Of a DNA stretch of 63,098 nt, positions 27,183 to 36,300 are shown piece after piece (the stretch's first letter is position 1; the number at the start of each line of letters is the position of its first letter). This DNA is from Flavobacteriales bacterium (lineage in GTDB: Bacteria; Bacteroidota; Bacteroidia; Flavobacteriales_F; PHOS-HE28). The DNA lies in contig JAGNSU010000012.1 of NCBI GenBank assembly GCA_017987895.1, forward strand, positions 1 to 63,098, given 5' to 3'. Position numbers and translations under genes: made by a program. The notes below the pieces were generated by a model that did not search any database, was not told where the DNA came from, and was given only the letters and a program-made list of their open reading frames with translations.

Positions 27183-29078
27183 TCAGTCCTCGAATTCAAG
27201 TACCACCAATTTGCCGGTCTTTCTCAATTCCCGCTCGCGCACCGTAGCATACATCACGGGTAGCACGATAAGCACGAAGAGCGTGGAGGTGATGAGGCCG
27301 AAGACGAAGGGGATCGCGATGGGCTTCATCACATCGCTGCCGGTACCGGTGGCGAGCAGCACGGGCAGGAGGCCGAGGATGTCCACCAGCACGGTCATCA
27401 GCTTGGGACGCAGGCGCAGTGCGGCACCGTCGTAGATCGCCTCCTCGATGTCCTTGTCCGTCATGGGCGTTCCGGCCTTGCTCTGCTTCTTCACCCGCAG
27501 GTGCAAGGCGTTGTTCATGTACACCAGCATGAGCACGCCGGTTTCCACCGCCACGCCGAAGAGCGCGATGAAGCCCACGGCGACGGCCACCGAGAAGTTG
27601 ACATCGAAGAAGTACAACGAATAGGCACCACCCACCAGGGCCACGGGAATGCTCGATAGCACGATGAGCACTTCGCGCAGGGAATGGAAGGTAAAGTAGA
27701 GGATGACCATGATGATGATGAGCACCAGCGGCATAATGATCCGGAGCCGCTGCTCCGCGCGCACCTGGTTCTCGTACTGCCCGCTCCATTGCAGGTAGTA
27801 ACCCTTGGGCAACATCCCGACGGCCTCTTCCAACCGCTCCTTCGCAGCGTTGACGGTGCTGCCCATGTCGCGGCCGCGCACGTTGAAGAGCAGTGTGCCG
27901 CGCAGCATGGCGTTCTCCGACGTGATCATCGGTGGGCCATCGCTGAAGCCGATCTCCGCCACGGCGCTCAAGGGGATGGGGCCGTAGTCCATGGTCTGCA
28001 GTTGCAGGCGTTGGAGCTTTCCGTACTCATCGCGGAAGTCCTGGGCGAATCGCACGTTCACGGTGAAGCGCTGGCGGCCTTCGATGGTGGTGGTGGCGTT
28101 CATGCCGCCCAGTGCGGTCTCGATGAACATGTTCACCTCGTCAACGGATAGTCCGTACCGGCCGATCTCGTCCTTGCGGATGCGGATGTCTAGGTATTTG
28201 CCGCCGATGATCGGTTCCACGTAAAGGTCCTGCACGCCTTCGAGGCCTTCCAGTTGTTTCTTGAATTCCTGGGCAAGTCGATCCAAAGTGTCCAGGCTTT
28301 GCCCGTAGATCTTCACCCCAACATCGGTGCGGATGCCGGTGGAGAGCATGTTGATGCGGTTGATGATGGGCTGCGTCCAGCCGTTGATCACGCCGGGGAT
28401 CTGGAGCTTGGCGTTCAGTTCCGCGATGATGCTGTCCTTGCCGACGTCCTCGCGCCACTCGTCGCGTGGCTTGAGCATGATGATCGTCTCGATCATGCTG
28501 ATGGGCGCGTTGTCGGTGGCCGTGTTCGCCCGCCCGGCTTTGCCCAGGACGTTCAATACCTCCGGCACGGTCATGATCAGCTTGTCCTGCACCTGCATCA
28601 GGCGCTTCACCTCGGTGTTGGATACGTCGGGCATCGTCACCGGCATGAAGAGCAGTGAACCTTCATCGAGCGGCGGCATGAACTCGGTGCCGAGGTTCAT
28701 CACCAGCGGCACGCTGCCCAGCACCAGCACAACCCCGAAAGCGAGCGTCGTTTTCTTCCAGCGCATGCACAAGAGGAGCAGGGGCGAATACAGCCGAAGG
28801 AAGAAGCGGGACACGGGATGCTTGCTTTCCGGCCGCACCTTCCCTTTCAGGAAGATGGCCATGAGCACCGGCACCAGGAGGATGACCACGAAGGCCGAGC
28901 CGATCATCGCGAAGGTCTTCGTCCACACCAGGGGCGAGAAGAGCTTGTGCTCCTGGCCGGTGAGGAAGAGGATCGGGCTGAATGAGACGAGCGTGATGAG
29001 GATGGAATTGAACACGGCTTTGCCGATGAGCTTCGACGAAGCCTCGATCTTCTCGATGCGTTGCTCCTCGGTGATCAT
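27183..29078 (-). CDS. cusA: CusA-type RND pump, C-terminal part (split gene)
   Basis: This 631-residue reading frame begins MITEEQRIEKIEASSKLIGK. In intact CusA proteins that region directly follows the VENALRSIGEENE loop. It therefore carries the second part of the pump: TM5 onward (NSILITLVSFSPILFL), the second periplasmic domain and TM7-12, ending VLEFED. Its ATG overlaps the stop of the N-terminal part by 4 bp (ATGA). This may be a natural translationally coupled split or a single-base indel in the genome or the assembly. Combined with the upstream part (1056 aa), it has the full CusA length. Confidence 0.9.
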   Translation of the reverse strand: MITEEQRIEKIEASSKLIGKAVFNSILITLVSFSPILFLTGQEHKLFSPLVWTKTFAMIGSAFVVILLVPVLMAIFLKGKVRPESKHPVSRFFLRLYSPLLLLCMRWKKTTLAFGVVLVLGSVPLVMNLGTEFMPPLDEGSLLFMPVTMPDVSNTEVKRLMQVQDKLIMTVPEVLNVLGKAGRANTATDNAPISMIETIIMLKPRDEWREDVGKDSIIAELNAKLQIPGVINGWTQPIINRINMLSTGIRTDVGVKIYGQSLDTLDRLAQEFKKQLEGLEGVQDLYVEPIIGGKYLDIRIRKDEIGRYGLSVDEVNMFIETALGGMNATTTIEGRQRFTVNVRFAQDFRDEYGKLQRLQLQTMDYGPIPLSAVAEIGFSDGPPMITSENAMLRGTLLFNVRGRDMGSTVNAAKERLEEAVGMLPKGYYLQWSGQYENQVRAEQRLRIIMPLVLIIIMVILYFTFHSLREVLIVLSSIPVALVGGAYSLYFFDVNFSVAVAVGFIALFGVAVETGVLMLVYMNNALHLRVKKQSKAGTPMTDKDIEEAIYDGAALRLRPKLMTVLVDILGLLPVLLATGTGSDVMKPIAIPFVFGLITSTLFVLIVLPVMYATVRERELRKTGKLVVLEFED

Positions 29079-30352
29079 GTCTCCACGGCGGGTTCGTTCT
29101 CTTCACCGATCGACCGCAGGGCGTTCTCGACCATCACGATGCCCGCATCCACCAGGTCGCCCACGGCCAGCGCCACGCCGGAGAGCGACATGATGTTGGA
29201 GGTGATGCCGAACCACTGCATCAGGATGAAGGCGATGAGCAGCGACATCGGGATCGTGATCGCCACGATGAGCGCGCTGCGGGCGTGCAACAGGAAGATG
29301 AAGAGGACGATGATCACCACGATGATCTCCTCCACCACCGCCTCCTTCAGTGTGTCGATCGTCTCGTCGATCAGGCCCGACCGGTCGTAGGCCACCTTGA
29401 AGGTGATCCCCTCTGGCAGGCCGGCCTCCACATCCTTGATCTTCTCCCTCACGCGTTCGATCACGTCCTTGGCGTTCTCGCCGTAGCGCATGATCACGAT
29501 GCCACCCACCTTCTCGCCTTCACCGTTTTCCTCCACGATGCCGAGACGCAGATCGCCGCCCATCTGGACGGTGGCCACGTCCTTTACGCGCACCGGCACG
29601 GAGTTCACCGTCTTCAGCGGGATGTTCTCGATCTCGCCGATGTCCTTGATGTAGCCCAGTCCGCGCACGATGTAGCCCATGTCGCTCTGCTCGAACTTGC
29701 GGCCGCCCACGTCGTTGTTGTTGGCCTTGATCCGGTCGGCCACGTCCATCAGCGGGATGCCGTAGTAGTTCAGCTTCAGCGGATCCACGATCACCTGGTA
29801 TTGCCGCTGGAAGCCGCCGAAGGACGCGACCTCGCTCACGCCTTCCACGGTCTGGAGCCCGAAGCGGATGTACCAGTCCTGCAAGGCGCGCAACTCGCCC
29901 AGGTCATGGCCGGGCGCATCCAGCGTGTACCAGTAGATGTGTCCGAGGCCGGTACCATCGGGGCCCAGCGTGGGGGTGATCCCTTGCGGCAACAAGCGTT
30001 GCGCATAGTTCAAGCGCTCCAGCACCCGCGTGCGCGCCCAATAGATGTCCACGTCATCATCGAAGATCACGAACACGAAACTCATCCCGAACATGCTGTT
30101 CGCGCGGATGTTCTTCACCTTCGGAATGCCCTGCAGGTTGCTCACCAGCGGGTAGGTGATCTGGTCCTCGATGATCTGCGGGCCGCGGCCCATCCACTCG
30201 GTGAAGATGATCACCTGGTTCTCGGACAGGTCGGGGATGGCGTCAACCGGAGTGCTCTTCACCGCGAAGACGCCATACACCGCCACCGCGCCCGCGAACA
30301 GCAGCACGATGATGCGGTTGCGGAGCGACCAGGTGATGAGGTTATTGATCAT
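29075..30352 (-). CDS. cusA: CusA-type RND pump, N-terminal part (split gene)
   Basis: The 425-residue first part of a Cu/Ag RND exporter starts MINNLITWSLRNRIIVLL (TM1). It contains the first periplasmic porter domain and TM2-4. The TM4 signature AVGDLVDAGIVMVENA resembles the monovalent-metal HME4 group. It stops at EENEPAVET, exactly where homologous proteins continue into the next loop. The second part is encoded in the -1 frame with a 4-bp ATGA overlap. No slippery heptamer is visible at the junction, so frameshifting is not favoured. Confidence 0.9.
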   Translation of the reverse strand: MINNLITWSLRNRIIVLLFAGAVAVYGVFAVKSTPVDAIPDLSENQVIIFTEWMGRGPQIIEDQITYPLVSNLQGIPKVKNIRANSMFGMSFVFVIFDDDVDIYWARTRVLERLNYAQRLLPQGITPTLGPDGTGLGHIYWYTLDAPGHDLGELRALQDWYIRFGLQTVEGVSEVASFGGFQRQYQVIVDPLKLNYYGIPLMDVADRIKANNNDVGGRKFEQSDMGYIVRGLGYIKDIGEIENIPLKTVNSVPVRVKDVATVQMGGDLRLGIVEENGEGEKVGGIVIMRYGENAKDVIERVREKIKDVEAGLPEGITFKVAYDRSGLIDETIDTLKEAVVEEIIVVIIVLFIFLLHARSALIVAITIPMSLLIAFILMQWFGITSNIMSLSGVALAVGDLVDAGIVMVENALRSIGEENEPAVET

Positions 30353-30404
30353 TTGGCGCGTTGCCCGTATGGTTCCGATATCTCTATCATCCCGAGCGGC
30401 GGTC

Positions 30405-30806
30405 TCATTGGCCCTTGGAAGCTACCTCGTTTTGAGCTTTGCTCGACCACAGCATTGCCCACGTCCAAGCGCCACCTGCCGCATCCACGATCCCGAAAAG
30501 CAGGACCATGTGATCGACCTTGTCTGCCATCAACAGCGCAAGCATCACGACCGGGGAAGCGAGCCGGGTATGCACGGTGAGCCGCGCGAACCCTTTGTTG
30601 CCGGACCACCCGGCCCACAGGTAGTAGTAGGCCGAGCAGCACAGCACGAAGCCGAGCACATGCACCCATGTTCCGCTGCTCTCGGCGAAGCCGAACGTTG
30701 GTAAGAGTTGTTCGGGTGCGAGAAGCAGCACCAGGCCCATGATCAGCGCGTAGCCACCGAAGATCAGCAGGCTCCACGCGGTACGGTCGTGCGTTCTGTT
30801 TTTCAT
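30405..30806 (-). CDS. Small four-helix integral membrane protein of unknown function
   Basis: This 133-residue protein has about four transmembrane segments (LLIFGGYALIMGLVLLL, VHVLGFVLCCSAYYYLW, ASPVVMLALLM, MVLLFGIVDAAGGAWTWAML). No metal-binding motif stands out. Its ATG overlaps the end of the P-type ATPase gene by 4 bp and it precedes the cusA halves, so it belongs to the operon. It may be a membrane accessory protein; no family was identified. Confidence 0.75.
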   Translation of the reverse strand: MKNRTHDRTAWSLLIFGGYALIMGLVLLLAPEQLLPTFGFAESSGTWVHVLGFVLCCSAYYYLWAGWSGNKGFARLTVHTRLASPVVMLALLMADKVDHMVLLFGIVDAAGGAWTWAMLWSSKAQNEVASKGQ

Positions 30807-33448
30807 AGGCGGTCAAGAATGAATTTCCGGCTTGCGCGCACCAGAAGGAAGGATGCCAGCGCGCACGATCCGATCAGTGACCAGTCGAAGAGCGAGAGCG
30901 GTTGGATGTGCAAGGCTTCGCGCACCACGGGGATCTGGTTCAGCACCACCAGGATCACCACGCAGCCAGCCAGTGCGGCCCAGATGCGCCGATCGCGCAC
31001 AACCGCCATGCGGAAGAAGGGAACTCCCGATGCGCCCATGTTCAGCACGTGTAGCAATTGGGCGATGATGAGCGTGTAGAAGAGGATATTGTTGCAGAGC
31101 TCAGGGTTCCAGTTCTCCGTGGTGTGCAGGGTGTAATGGCTGATGAGCACCGCACCGAACGCACCGATTCCAAGGATGAAGGCATAGGAGGTGATCATGA
31201 TCCATCGTTTGCGATCCACCATCGGTTCGTCGGTCTTGCGCGGCGGCCGGTCCATGATCCCCGCATCAGCGCCTATCACGCCCAAGGCCAGTGCCGGTAG
31301 CACGTCGGTCACCAGGTTGATGAAGAGGATCTGCAGCGTGACCAGCTGGAAGTGAAGCCCGAGCACAGCGGCTACCGCGATCACCAGCAACTCGCTCAGG
31401 TTGCAGGACAGCAGGTACACCACCACGTTGCGGATGTTCGAGAAGATGGCACGCCCCTGCCGGATGGCCAGCACCACCGAAGTGAACTTGTCGTCCTTCA
31501 GCACAATGTCCGCCACATCCTGCGAGACTTGCGTACCGCGAATGCCCATGGCGATGCCGATGTCCGACTTCTTCAACGCCGGGGCATCGTTCAAGCCGTC
31601 ACCGGTCATGCCCACCACATGGCCGCGCTCCTGCAACAGCGTCACCAGGTCCAGCTTCTGTTGCGGGCTCACGCGTGCGAACACGTTCGAGTTGGCGATC
31701 TTCTCCTTCACTTTGGCGCTCATTCCTTCCAGTGCAGGCAGATCCCTGCCGTTCACCGCCGTCGTGTTCCCATCGGCACCGATGCCCAGCTTCATCGCGA
31801 TGTTCGATGCCGTGGCGGTATGATCGCCAGTGATCATCACCACCCGAATGCCCGCCTTGCGGCATTCCGCGATCGCGGGTGCGACTTCCGGCCGGGGCGG
31901 ATCCATCATGCCGATCAATCCGGCGAAGGCCAGCTCGTGCGTCAGGTCCACTGCTTCGCTGTCGCTGGTGCGGTATGCTGCCGCGATCACCTTCAGCCCC
32001 GAGGCGGCGAGCGCCTCTGACTTGCCGGCCCATTCAGTGCGGCCGGCATCATCGAGATCCGTTTCCCCATCGCTGGAAACCTGCTGTGTGCATTGCGCGA
32101 GGAGTTCCTCGGCCGCACCCTTGGCGTACACGATGAAGCCCTGCTCTGTATGATGCAACGTGGCCATGATCCGGGTCTCCGATGAGAAGGGTTCCTCCTT
32201 GAGCTTGGGCGTTGCAGCGCGCAGGGCCTCCACATTTTCCCCTTCGCGCAACGCGAATTGCAACAAGCCCACTTCCAAAGGATCCCCTGCGGCGAGCGTG
32301 GCTGTGTTGCAGTTGATGGCTACGGCGCGCACGAAGGCCAATGCGCGATCATCGGTGGTTCCCGACGGGGCAGTTGCATCCACCGTGCCCAACGGCGACA
32401 CGATGCTGACGACACTGATCTTGTTCTCGGTAAGCGTGCCGGTCTTGTCCGTGCAGATCACATCGGTGCTGCCGAGTGTCTCCACGGCGGAGAGCCGTTT
32501 GATGATCACATGTTGCCGGGCCATGCGCAGCATGCCCTGCGCGAGCGCCATGGTGGTGACGATCGGCAGGCCTTCGGGAACGGCGGCCACGGCCAGCGCG
32601 ATGGAGGTTTCCAGCATCTCCATCCACGGCTGCGCGTTGAGCAGGCCCGCGAGGAAGATGAGTACCACCAGGCCCAGCGTGAGGTAGATCAGCTTGCGGC
32701 TGAACTGTTCGAGCCGCTTCTCCAACGGAGTGGCGGCTTGATCGGCGCTCTGTACCAAGTGCGCGATCCGACCAAGCTCGGTGTTCATGCCAGTGGCCAC
32801 CACCACCGCATGCGCGTTACCCTTCGTAAGGAAGGTGGCGTTGTACACCATGCTCGTGCGTTCGGCCAGGACGGCCTTGGCGTCAACGGGTTCCAGCTGC
32901 TTCTCCACGGGAACGGATTCACCCGTCAATGCGGATTCATCCACCTGCACCTGCACGGCATTGCTCAACCGCGCATCGGCAGGTACCATGTCCCCCGCTT
33001 CCAGAAAGATCACATCGCCCGGCACCACCTCGGCCCTGTCGATCTCGATCGTCTGTCCATCGCGCACCACTTTCGCGGGAACGGATGCCAGCTTCTTCAA
33101 CGAGTTCATGGCGCGGTCCGCCTGCCACTCCATGAAGAAACCGATGACGCCGTTGATCAACAGCACGGCGATGATGGCGAAGCCGTCAAGCCATTCCTTG
33201 AAGACGAAGGACAGGGTGGCGGCCACCACCAACAGCAGCACGATCGGGCTCTTGAACTGACCGAAGAGGATCAGCGGCCAACCGCGCTTCTTCTCCTCGG
33301 TCAGTTTGTTCAGGCCATACTGTTCAAGTCGCCTGGCCGCTACCGCCGCGCTCAGCCCTTGCGCTGCATCAACATCCAGTGCGCCTGCCACCGCAGCGAA
33401 GGACTTCGCGTGCCCATCCTCCACCGCTTTTCTGACGCTCGTTCTCAT
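30803..33448 (-). CDS. P2A-type (Ca2+-like) cation-transporting ATPase
   Basis: The 881-residue pump is not of the P1B metal type. It has a cation-ATPase N-domain (GLSAAVAARRLEQYGLNKL), TGES, PEGLP in TM4, CTDKTGTLT, and TGDGLNDAPALKK. Residues forming the Ca2+ sites of SERCA look conserved: PEGLP (TM4), SCNLSELL with Asn and Glu (TM5) and NLVTDVLPALALG with Asn and Asp (TM6). Calcium or manganese transport is therefore more likely than copper. It is the first gene of the run that leads into cusA, and it overlaps the next gene by 4 bp. Its presence in a copper operon is unusual. Confidence 0.9.
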   Translation of the reverse strand: MRTSVRKAVEDGHAKSFAAVAGALDVDAAQGLSAAVAARRLEQYGLNKLTEEKKRGWPLILFGQFKSPIVLLLVVAATLSFVFKEWLDGFAIIAVLLINGVIGFFMEWQADRAMNSLKKLASVPAKVVRDGQTIEIDRAEVVPGDVIFLEAGDMVPADARLSNAVQVQVDESALTGESVPVEKQLEPVDAKAVLAERTSMVYNATFLTKGNAHAVVVATGMNTELGRIAHLVQSADQAATPLEKRLEQFSRKLIYLTLGLVVLIFLAGLLNAQPWMEMLETSIALAVAAVPEGLPIVTTMALAQGMLRMARQHVIIKRLSAVETLGSTDVICTDKTGTLTENKISVVSIVSPLGTVDATAPSGTTDDRALAFVRAVAINCNTATLAAGDPLEVGLLQFALREGENVEALRAATPKLKEEPFSSETRIMATLHHTEQGFIVYAKGAAEELLAQCTQQVSSDGETDLDDAGRTEWAGKSEALAASGLKVIAAAYRTSDSEAVDLTHELAFAGLIGMMDPPRPEVAPAIAECRKAGIRVVMITGDHTATASNIAMKLGIGADGNTTAVNGRDLPALEGMSAKVKEKIANSNVFARVSPQQKLDLVTLLQERGHVVGMTGDGLNDAPALKKSDIGIAMGIRGTQVSQDVADIVLKDDKFTSVVLAIRQGRAIFSNIRNVVVYLLSCNLSELLVIAVAAVLGLHFQLVTLQILFINLVTDVLPALALGVIGADAGIMDRPPRKTDEPMVDRKRWIMITSYAFILGIGAFGAVLISHYTLHTTENWNPELCNNILFYTLIIAQLLHVLNMGASGVPFFRMAVVRDRRIWAALAGCVVILVVLNQIPVVREALHIQPLSLFDWSLIGSCALASFLLVRASRKFILDRL

Positions 33449-33652
33449 CGCGGCCGCCGAAAGGTTCTAGGGAGTGGACTGTGCTGGCGCTTGTTGACAA
33501 ATCTCAGCGACCCCCAGGAGCTGGGAACTGACGTTAGTCATGCTGGGTGGACGATGAAGGCCTATTTGATCCATCGCCGTGCCGCCACAGGTGGCAGATC
33601 GAATTAACACCTCCACGGATGATCATCCGGGTGGCGTTCATGCGATCGGGTC

Positions 33653-34009
33653 CTACGCGCTAGCGTGTTCCTCTACCATCGCACGGCAGGCTGTCGCGCA
33701 TGCCTCGCAGGCTTCAGCACAACGGGTGCAATGCTCGTTGTGGTGCTTGCGGCACTCTTCGGCGCACTGGTCGCATACCTCGGCGCACAACGCGCAGAGG
33801 CGGTGAGCTATGCCATGGCCGATCTTCTCATCGGCACGGGCCATGAAGGCAACGGCCAACCGGCAGATGTCGGCGCAGTAACGGTCCAGTTGGATGCAAT
33901 CGGCCATCGCCTTGGGGTCCTCGCCGGTAATGCATTCGGTTGCGCAGCGCTCGCATTCGTTCGCACAAGCCTCGCAGGCTTGGATGCAGTCTTTGTGTTC
34001 TTGATGCAT
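33653..34009 (-). CDS. Four-helix-bundle Cys-rich copper-storage (Csp-like) protein
   Basis: This 118-residue protein has no signal peptide and 19 cysteines, mostly in CxxxC/CxxC spacing along predicted helices (CIQACEACANECERCATEC, CALCAEVCDQCAEEC, CTRCAEACEACATAC). This matches cytosolic Csp3-type copper storage proteins, which bind many Cu(I) ions inside a helix bundle. The ATG at 34009 gives the standard MHQEHKDC start. It lies 204 bp upstream of the ATPase-cus operon on the same strand and would buffer excess copper before export. Confidence 0.92.
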   Translation of the reverse strand: MHQEHKDCIQACEACANECERCATECITGEDPKAMADCIQLDRYCADICRLAVAFMARADEKIGHGIAHRLCALCAEVCDQCAEECRKHHNEHCTRCAEACEACATACRAMVEEHASA

Positions 34010-34260
34010 GATGTTGGGTTGTTGGATGCACCGTTGGGGAACGAATGTCGTGCCGGTTGTAAGGGAACTCCGCAGGGTGGAGGATGCAAGGATAGGTGAA
34101 CGAACGGGCAAGGCGCATTGGGGTATGTTCGCTCGATGAATGGGGATGTTCTTACACTGATCTGCTAGGCGTTCCCATTGGGGCGCAACTGAAGGAAGGC
34201 GGTACGATAATAGTGTTACTGATCTACAGGCGTGCGAGCAAGGACAACCAGAGCTTTCGA
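34010..34260. other. Divergent intergenic region between copper-storage and antiporter genes
   Basis: No gene is supported here. On the - strand TATCCTTG (34094-34087) is a one-mismatch -7 box 78 bp upstream of the copper-storage start. No metal-regulator operator with clear dyad symmetry was identified. Confidence 0.3.
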
Positions 34261-35688
34261 ATGACCACCATGACCTGGCTCTCGGTCCTACCTCCGCTGC
34301 TCACGATCGCGCTCGCGATCTGGTCCAAGAGGATCGTCCCGTCGCTGCTTGCTGGTTTGCTGTTGGGCGGTTACCTCCTTGACCCGCGGCCAACTGGCGG
34401 CTTCGAAACGGCGGTGGATCGTATCGTCAGCACGCTCACGGACAAGGATAGCCTTCAGGTACTCCTCTTCCTCTTCTTGTTCAGCGGGTTGATGGGCATC
34501 ATCAAGAGATCTGGCGGCATCCAGGCATTCTCCGCCATGGCCGGAAAACGCGTGGCGAGCAAGAAGGGCGTGTTCTCTGTCCTCTGGGGGGTCATACCTG
34601 TGACTTTCATCGACTGCGGCTTCCGGATCGTCGGAGCCGGGTCCATTACCCGACCGCTTGCGGAGAAGCACGGGATCGCCCGCGAGCGACTCGCCTTCAT
34701 GCTGAACAACACCGCCAGCCCCATCGTGGAGCTTATCCCGATCGCGACCACCTACGTGGGTTTCAACCTGGCGATCATCACGCTCGGCCTGAAAGGTGCC
34801 GGCATCAGTGACCAGGCCAGCGCGTACTCCATCTGGCTCAGGGCCATTCCGCTCGAGTTCTTCAGCCTGGCCGCGATCGCGATCACCTTCGTCTCGATCT
34901 TCCGCAAGTCTTCGAAGCAGAAGGCTGGCCCAGCCGAACCAGCGCCGCACATGCCGGCTGCCGAGCACGGCATGACGATGGAGGCTCCGGAACCCGTGAT
35001 CAAGCCAAGGCTCTTGAACCTCGTTGTCCCTATGCTGACGGTTATTGCGTTGAGCATCTTCTTCTTCTGGTTCTTCGGGTCTGCCCCGTCTGGCGATGCT
35101 TCGGTATTTGCGGCGATCACGAATTCCGAACCGAACCGGGCGATGCTTGTCGCACTCTTCATCACGGTCTTCGTGACGGCCATTGTCTATGCGTTCCAGA
35201 AGTACGGTATCAAGGAGATGGTGCAGGACATCATCGCGGGCGGGAGCGAGATCATGCCGACCCTGGTGATCCTGGCCGTCGCCTGGCCGTTGGCTGCGGT
35301 TTCGCAAGATCTCGGGATGAACCTGTTCATTCAGGATCTTGTGGGCAATTCCTTGCCCGGTTGGAGCGTGGCGGTCACGCTCTTCGTCCTCTCCGCCGCT
35401 GTCACCTTCTTCATCGGCTCAGGCTGGGGTTCGGCTTCGCTCATCATGCCGTTCGCGATCCCGCTGGCGGTATCGGTTGGTGCCAGTGTTCCCCTCTGTG
35501 TTGCCGCCGTAATCACCGGCGGCACATTCGGCGACGTCACTTCACCGGTAGCGGGGATGACGAACATGGCATCGAACATCGCCGGCGCGGACCACGCCAA
35601 ATACATGCGATACGCGTCACCCTACAACTTCGCAGCCGCTGGGATCGCGGTCGTTCTCTACGTGGTGGCGGGGCTCGTGAGCGGATGA
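34261..35688 (+). CDS. nhaC: NhaC-family Na+/H+ antiporter
   Basis: The 475-residue inner-membrane protein has about 11-12 hydrophobic segments. NhaC-type signatures are seen: FSGLMGIIKRSGG, FIDCGFRIVGAGSITRPLAEKH (split here for length), FIGSGWGSASLIMPFAIPLA and ITGGTFGDVTSPVAG. A charged cytoplasmic loop with a His/Met patch (HMPAAEHGMTM) lies near the middle. It exchanges Na+ for protons, though some relatives take organic substrates. The ATG at 34261 starts the first TM segment; an upstream frame extension adds an unlikely hydrophilic leader. It is divergent from the copper island. Confidence 0.85.
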   Translation: MTTMTWLSVLPPLLTIALAIWSKRIVPSLLAGLLLGGYLLDPRPTGGFETAVDRIVSTLTDKDSLQVLLFLFLFSGLMGIIKRSGGIQAFSAMAGKRVASKKGVFSVLWGVIPVTFIDCGFRIVGAGSITRPLAEKHGIARERLAFMLNNTASPIVELIPIATTYVGFNLAIITLGLKGAGISDQASAYSIWLRAIPLEFFSLAAIAITFVSIFRKSSKQKAGPAEPAPHMPAAEHGMTMEAPEPVIKPRLLNLVVPMLTVIALSIFFFWFFGSAPSGDASVFAAITNSEPNRAMLVALFITVFVTAIVYAFQKYGIKEMVQDIIAGGSEIMPTLVILAVAWPLAAVSQDLGMNLFIQDLVGNSLPGWSVAVTLFVLSAAVTFFIGSGWGSASLIMPFAIPLAVSVGASVPLCVAAVITGGTFGDVTSPVAGMTNMASNIAGADHAKYMRYASPYNFAAAGIAVVLYVVAGLVSG

Positions 35689-35795
35689 CCTCATGTTGTC
35701 CGATCTTGAGTGCAACTCCTTCCACGCTGCCCATGGCTTGGATGTTGTGCTCCATCCCTTGCGGGTGGACCATTCCACCGCATAACACAGTACCC

Positions 35796-36023
35796 ATGGA
35801 TACCAAGAAGGACAAGACCGACAATGAGGCCTTGAAGAAGGACCAACCCAGCAGACCTGTACCGGCCAAGAAGAAAAAGGCGGTGGTCTATCGCATGGGG
35901 GCCCTGTCGGAGTCGGAAGCGAACATCGGCCCGGCGCAGCGCGCGATCCATAAGGGGACGATCGATGAAGAACCGGGCCGCGCTGGCACCGATACGCCCT
36001 CCAAGCCCAGCGATCGAGAGTAG
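35796..36023 (+). CDS. Small Lys-rich hypothetical protein
   Basis: The 75-residue hydrophilic protein starts MDTKKDKTDNEALKKD and contains PVPAKKKKAVVYRMG and a Ser/Thr/Pro-rich end. It has no signal peptide and no recognised domain. It starts 107 bp after nhaC on the same strand. Composition and a clean ATG suggest a real small gene, but there is no homology evidence. Confidence 0.45.
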   Translation: MDTKKDKTDNEALKKDQPSRPVPAKKKKAVVYRMGALSESEANIGPAQRAIHKGTIDEEPGRAGTDTPSKPSDRE

Positions 36024-36057
36024 CTAATGCGTTATGCACCTGTGCCTACCCGCATAG

Positions 36058-36243
36058 TCATGTCGCTTGAAGCGGCTCCTCCACCGGGTACTCCTGCGCC
36101 CAGCTCACGATGAAGGCTTCGGCCTCCGCGTCCAGGTCCTTGTCGCGGAACGGCGACGGATCGAGCGAGTTGAACAGGGCGCTGATGTTGCGCAGCGTCA
36201 CTTCGATCCGGCGCGGGCCGTCTTGGTTCACGGAAGTGGCCAT
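36058..36243 (-). pseudogene. Truncated 61-aa fragment of a conserved hypothetical family
   Basis: The frame reads RRIEVTLRNISALFNSLDPS followed by PFRDKDLDAEAEAFIVSW and stops at EEPLQAT. The block LFNSLDPSPF...DLDxDAE.FI.SWA is, from memory, the N-terminal signature of a longer family that continues with a membrane segment. Here the chain ends after 61 residues and no other frame continues it. It is probably a 3'-truncated gene; a functional short form cannot be excluded. Confidence 0.5.
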
Positions 36244-36300
36244 TTGTTCGTTGTGTGCATGCAGCGAACGTTCGCCCGTGAATGTTGTCCCGCGCTGTGG

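Noticed and set aside
29060..29090. Programmed -1 ribosomal frameshift joining the cusA halves
   Set aside because: No X XXY YYZ slippery heptamer or obvious downstream stimulator was seen at the overlap; ATGA coupling is simpler.
33544..33606. Short + strand frame starting MKAYLIHRR upstream of the ATPase
   Set aside because: It has only 17 codons, no signal or family match, and lies in a 204-bp intergenic region; it is probably chance.
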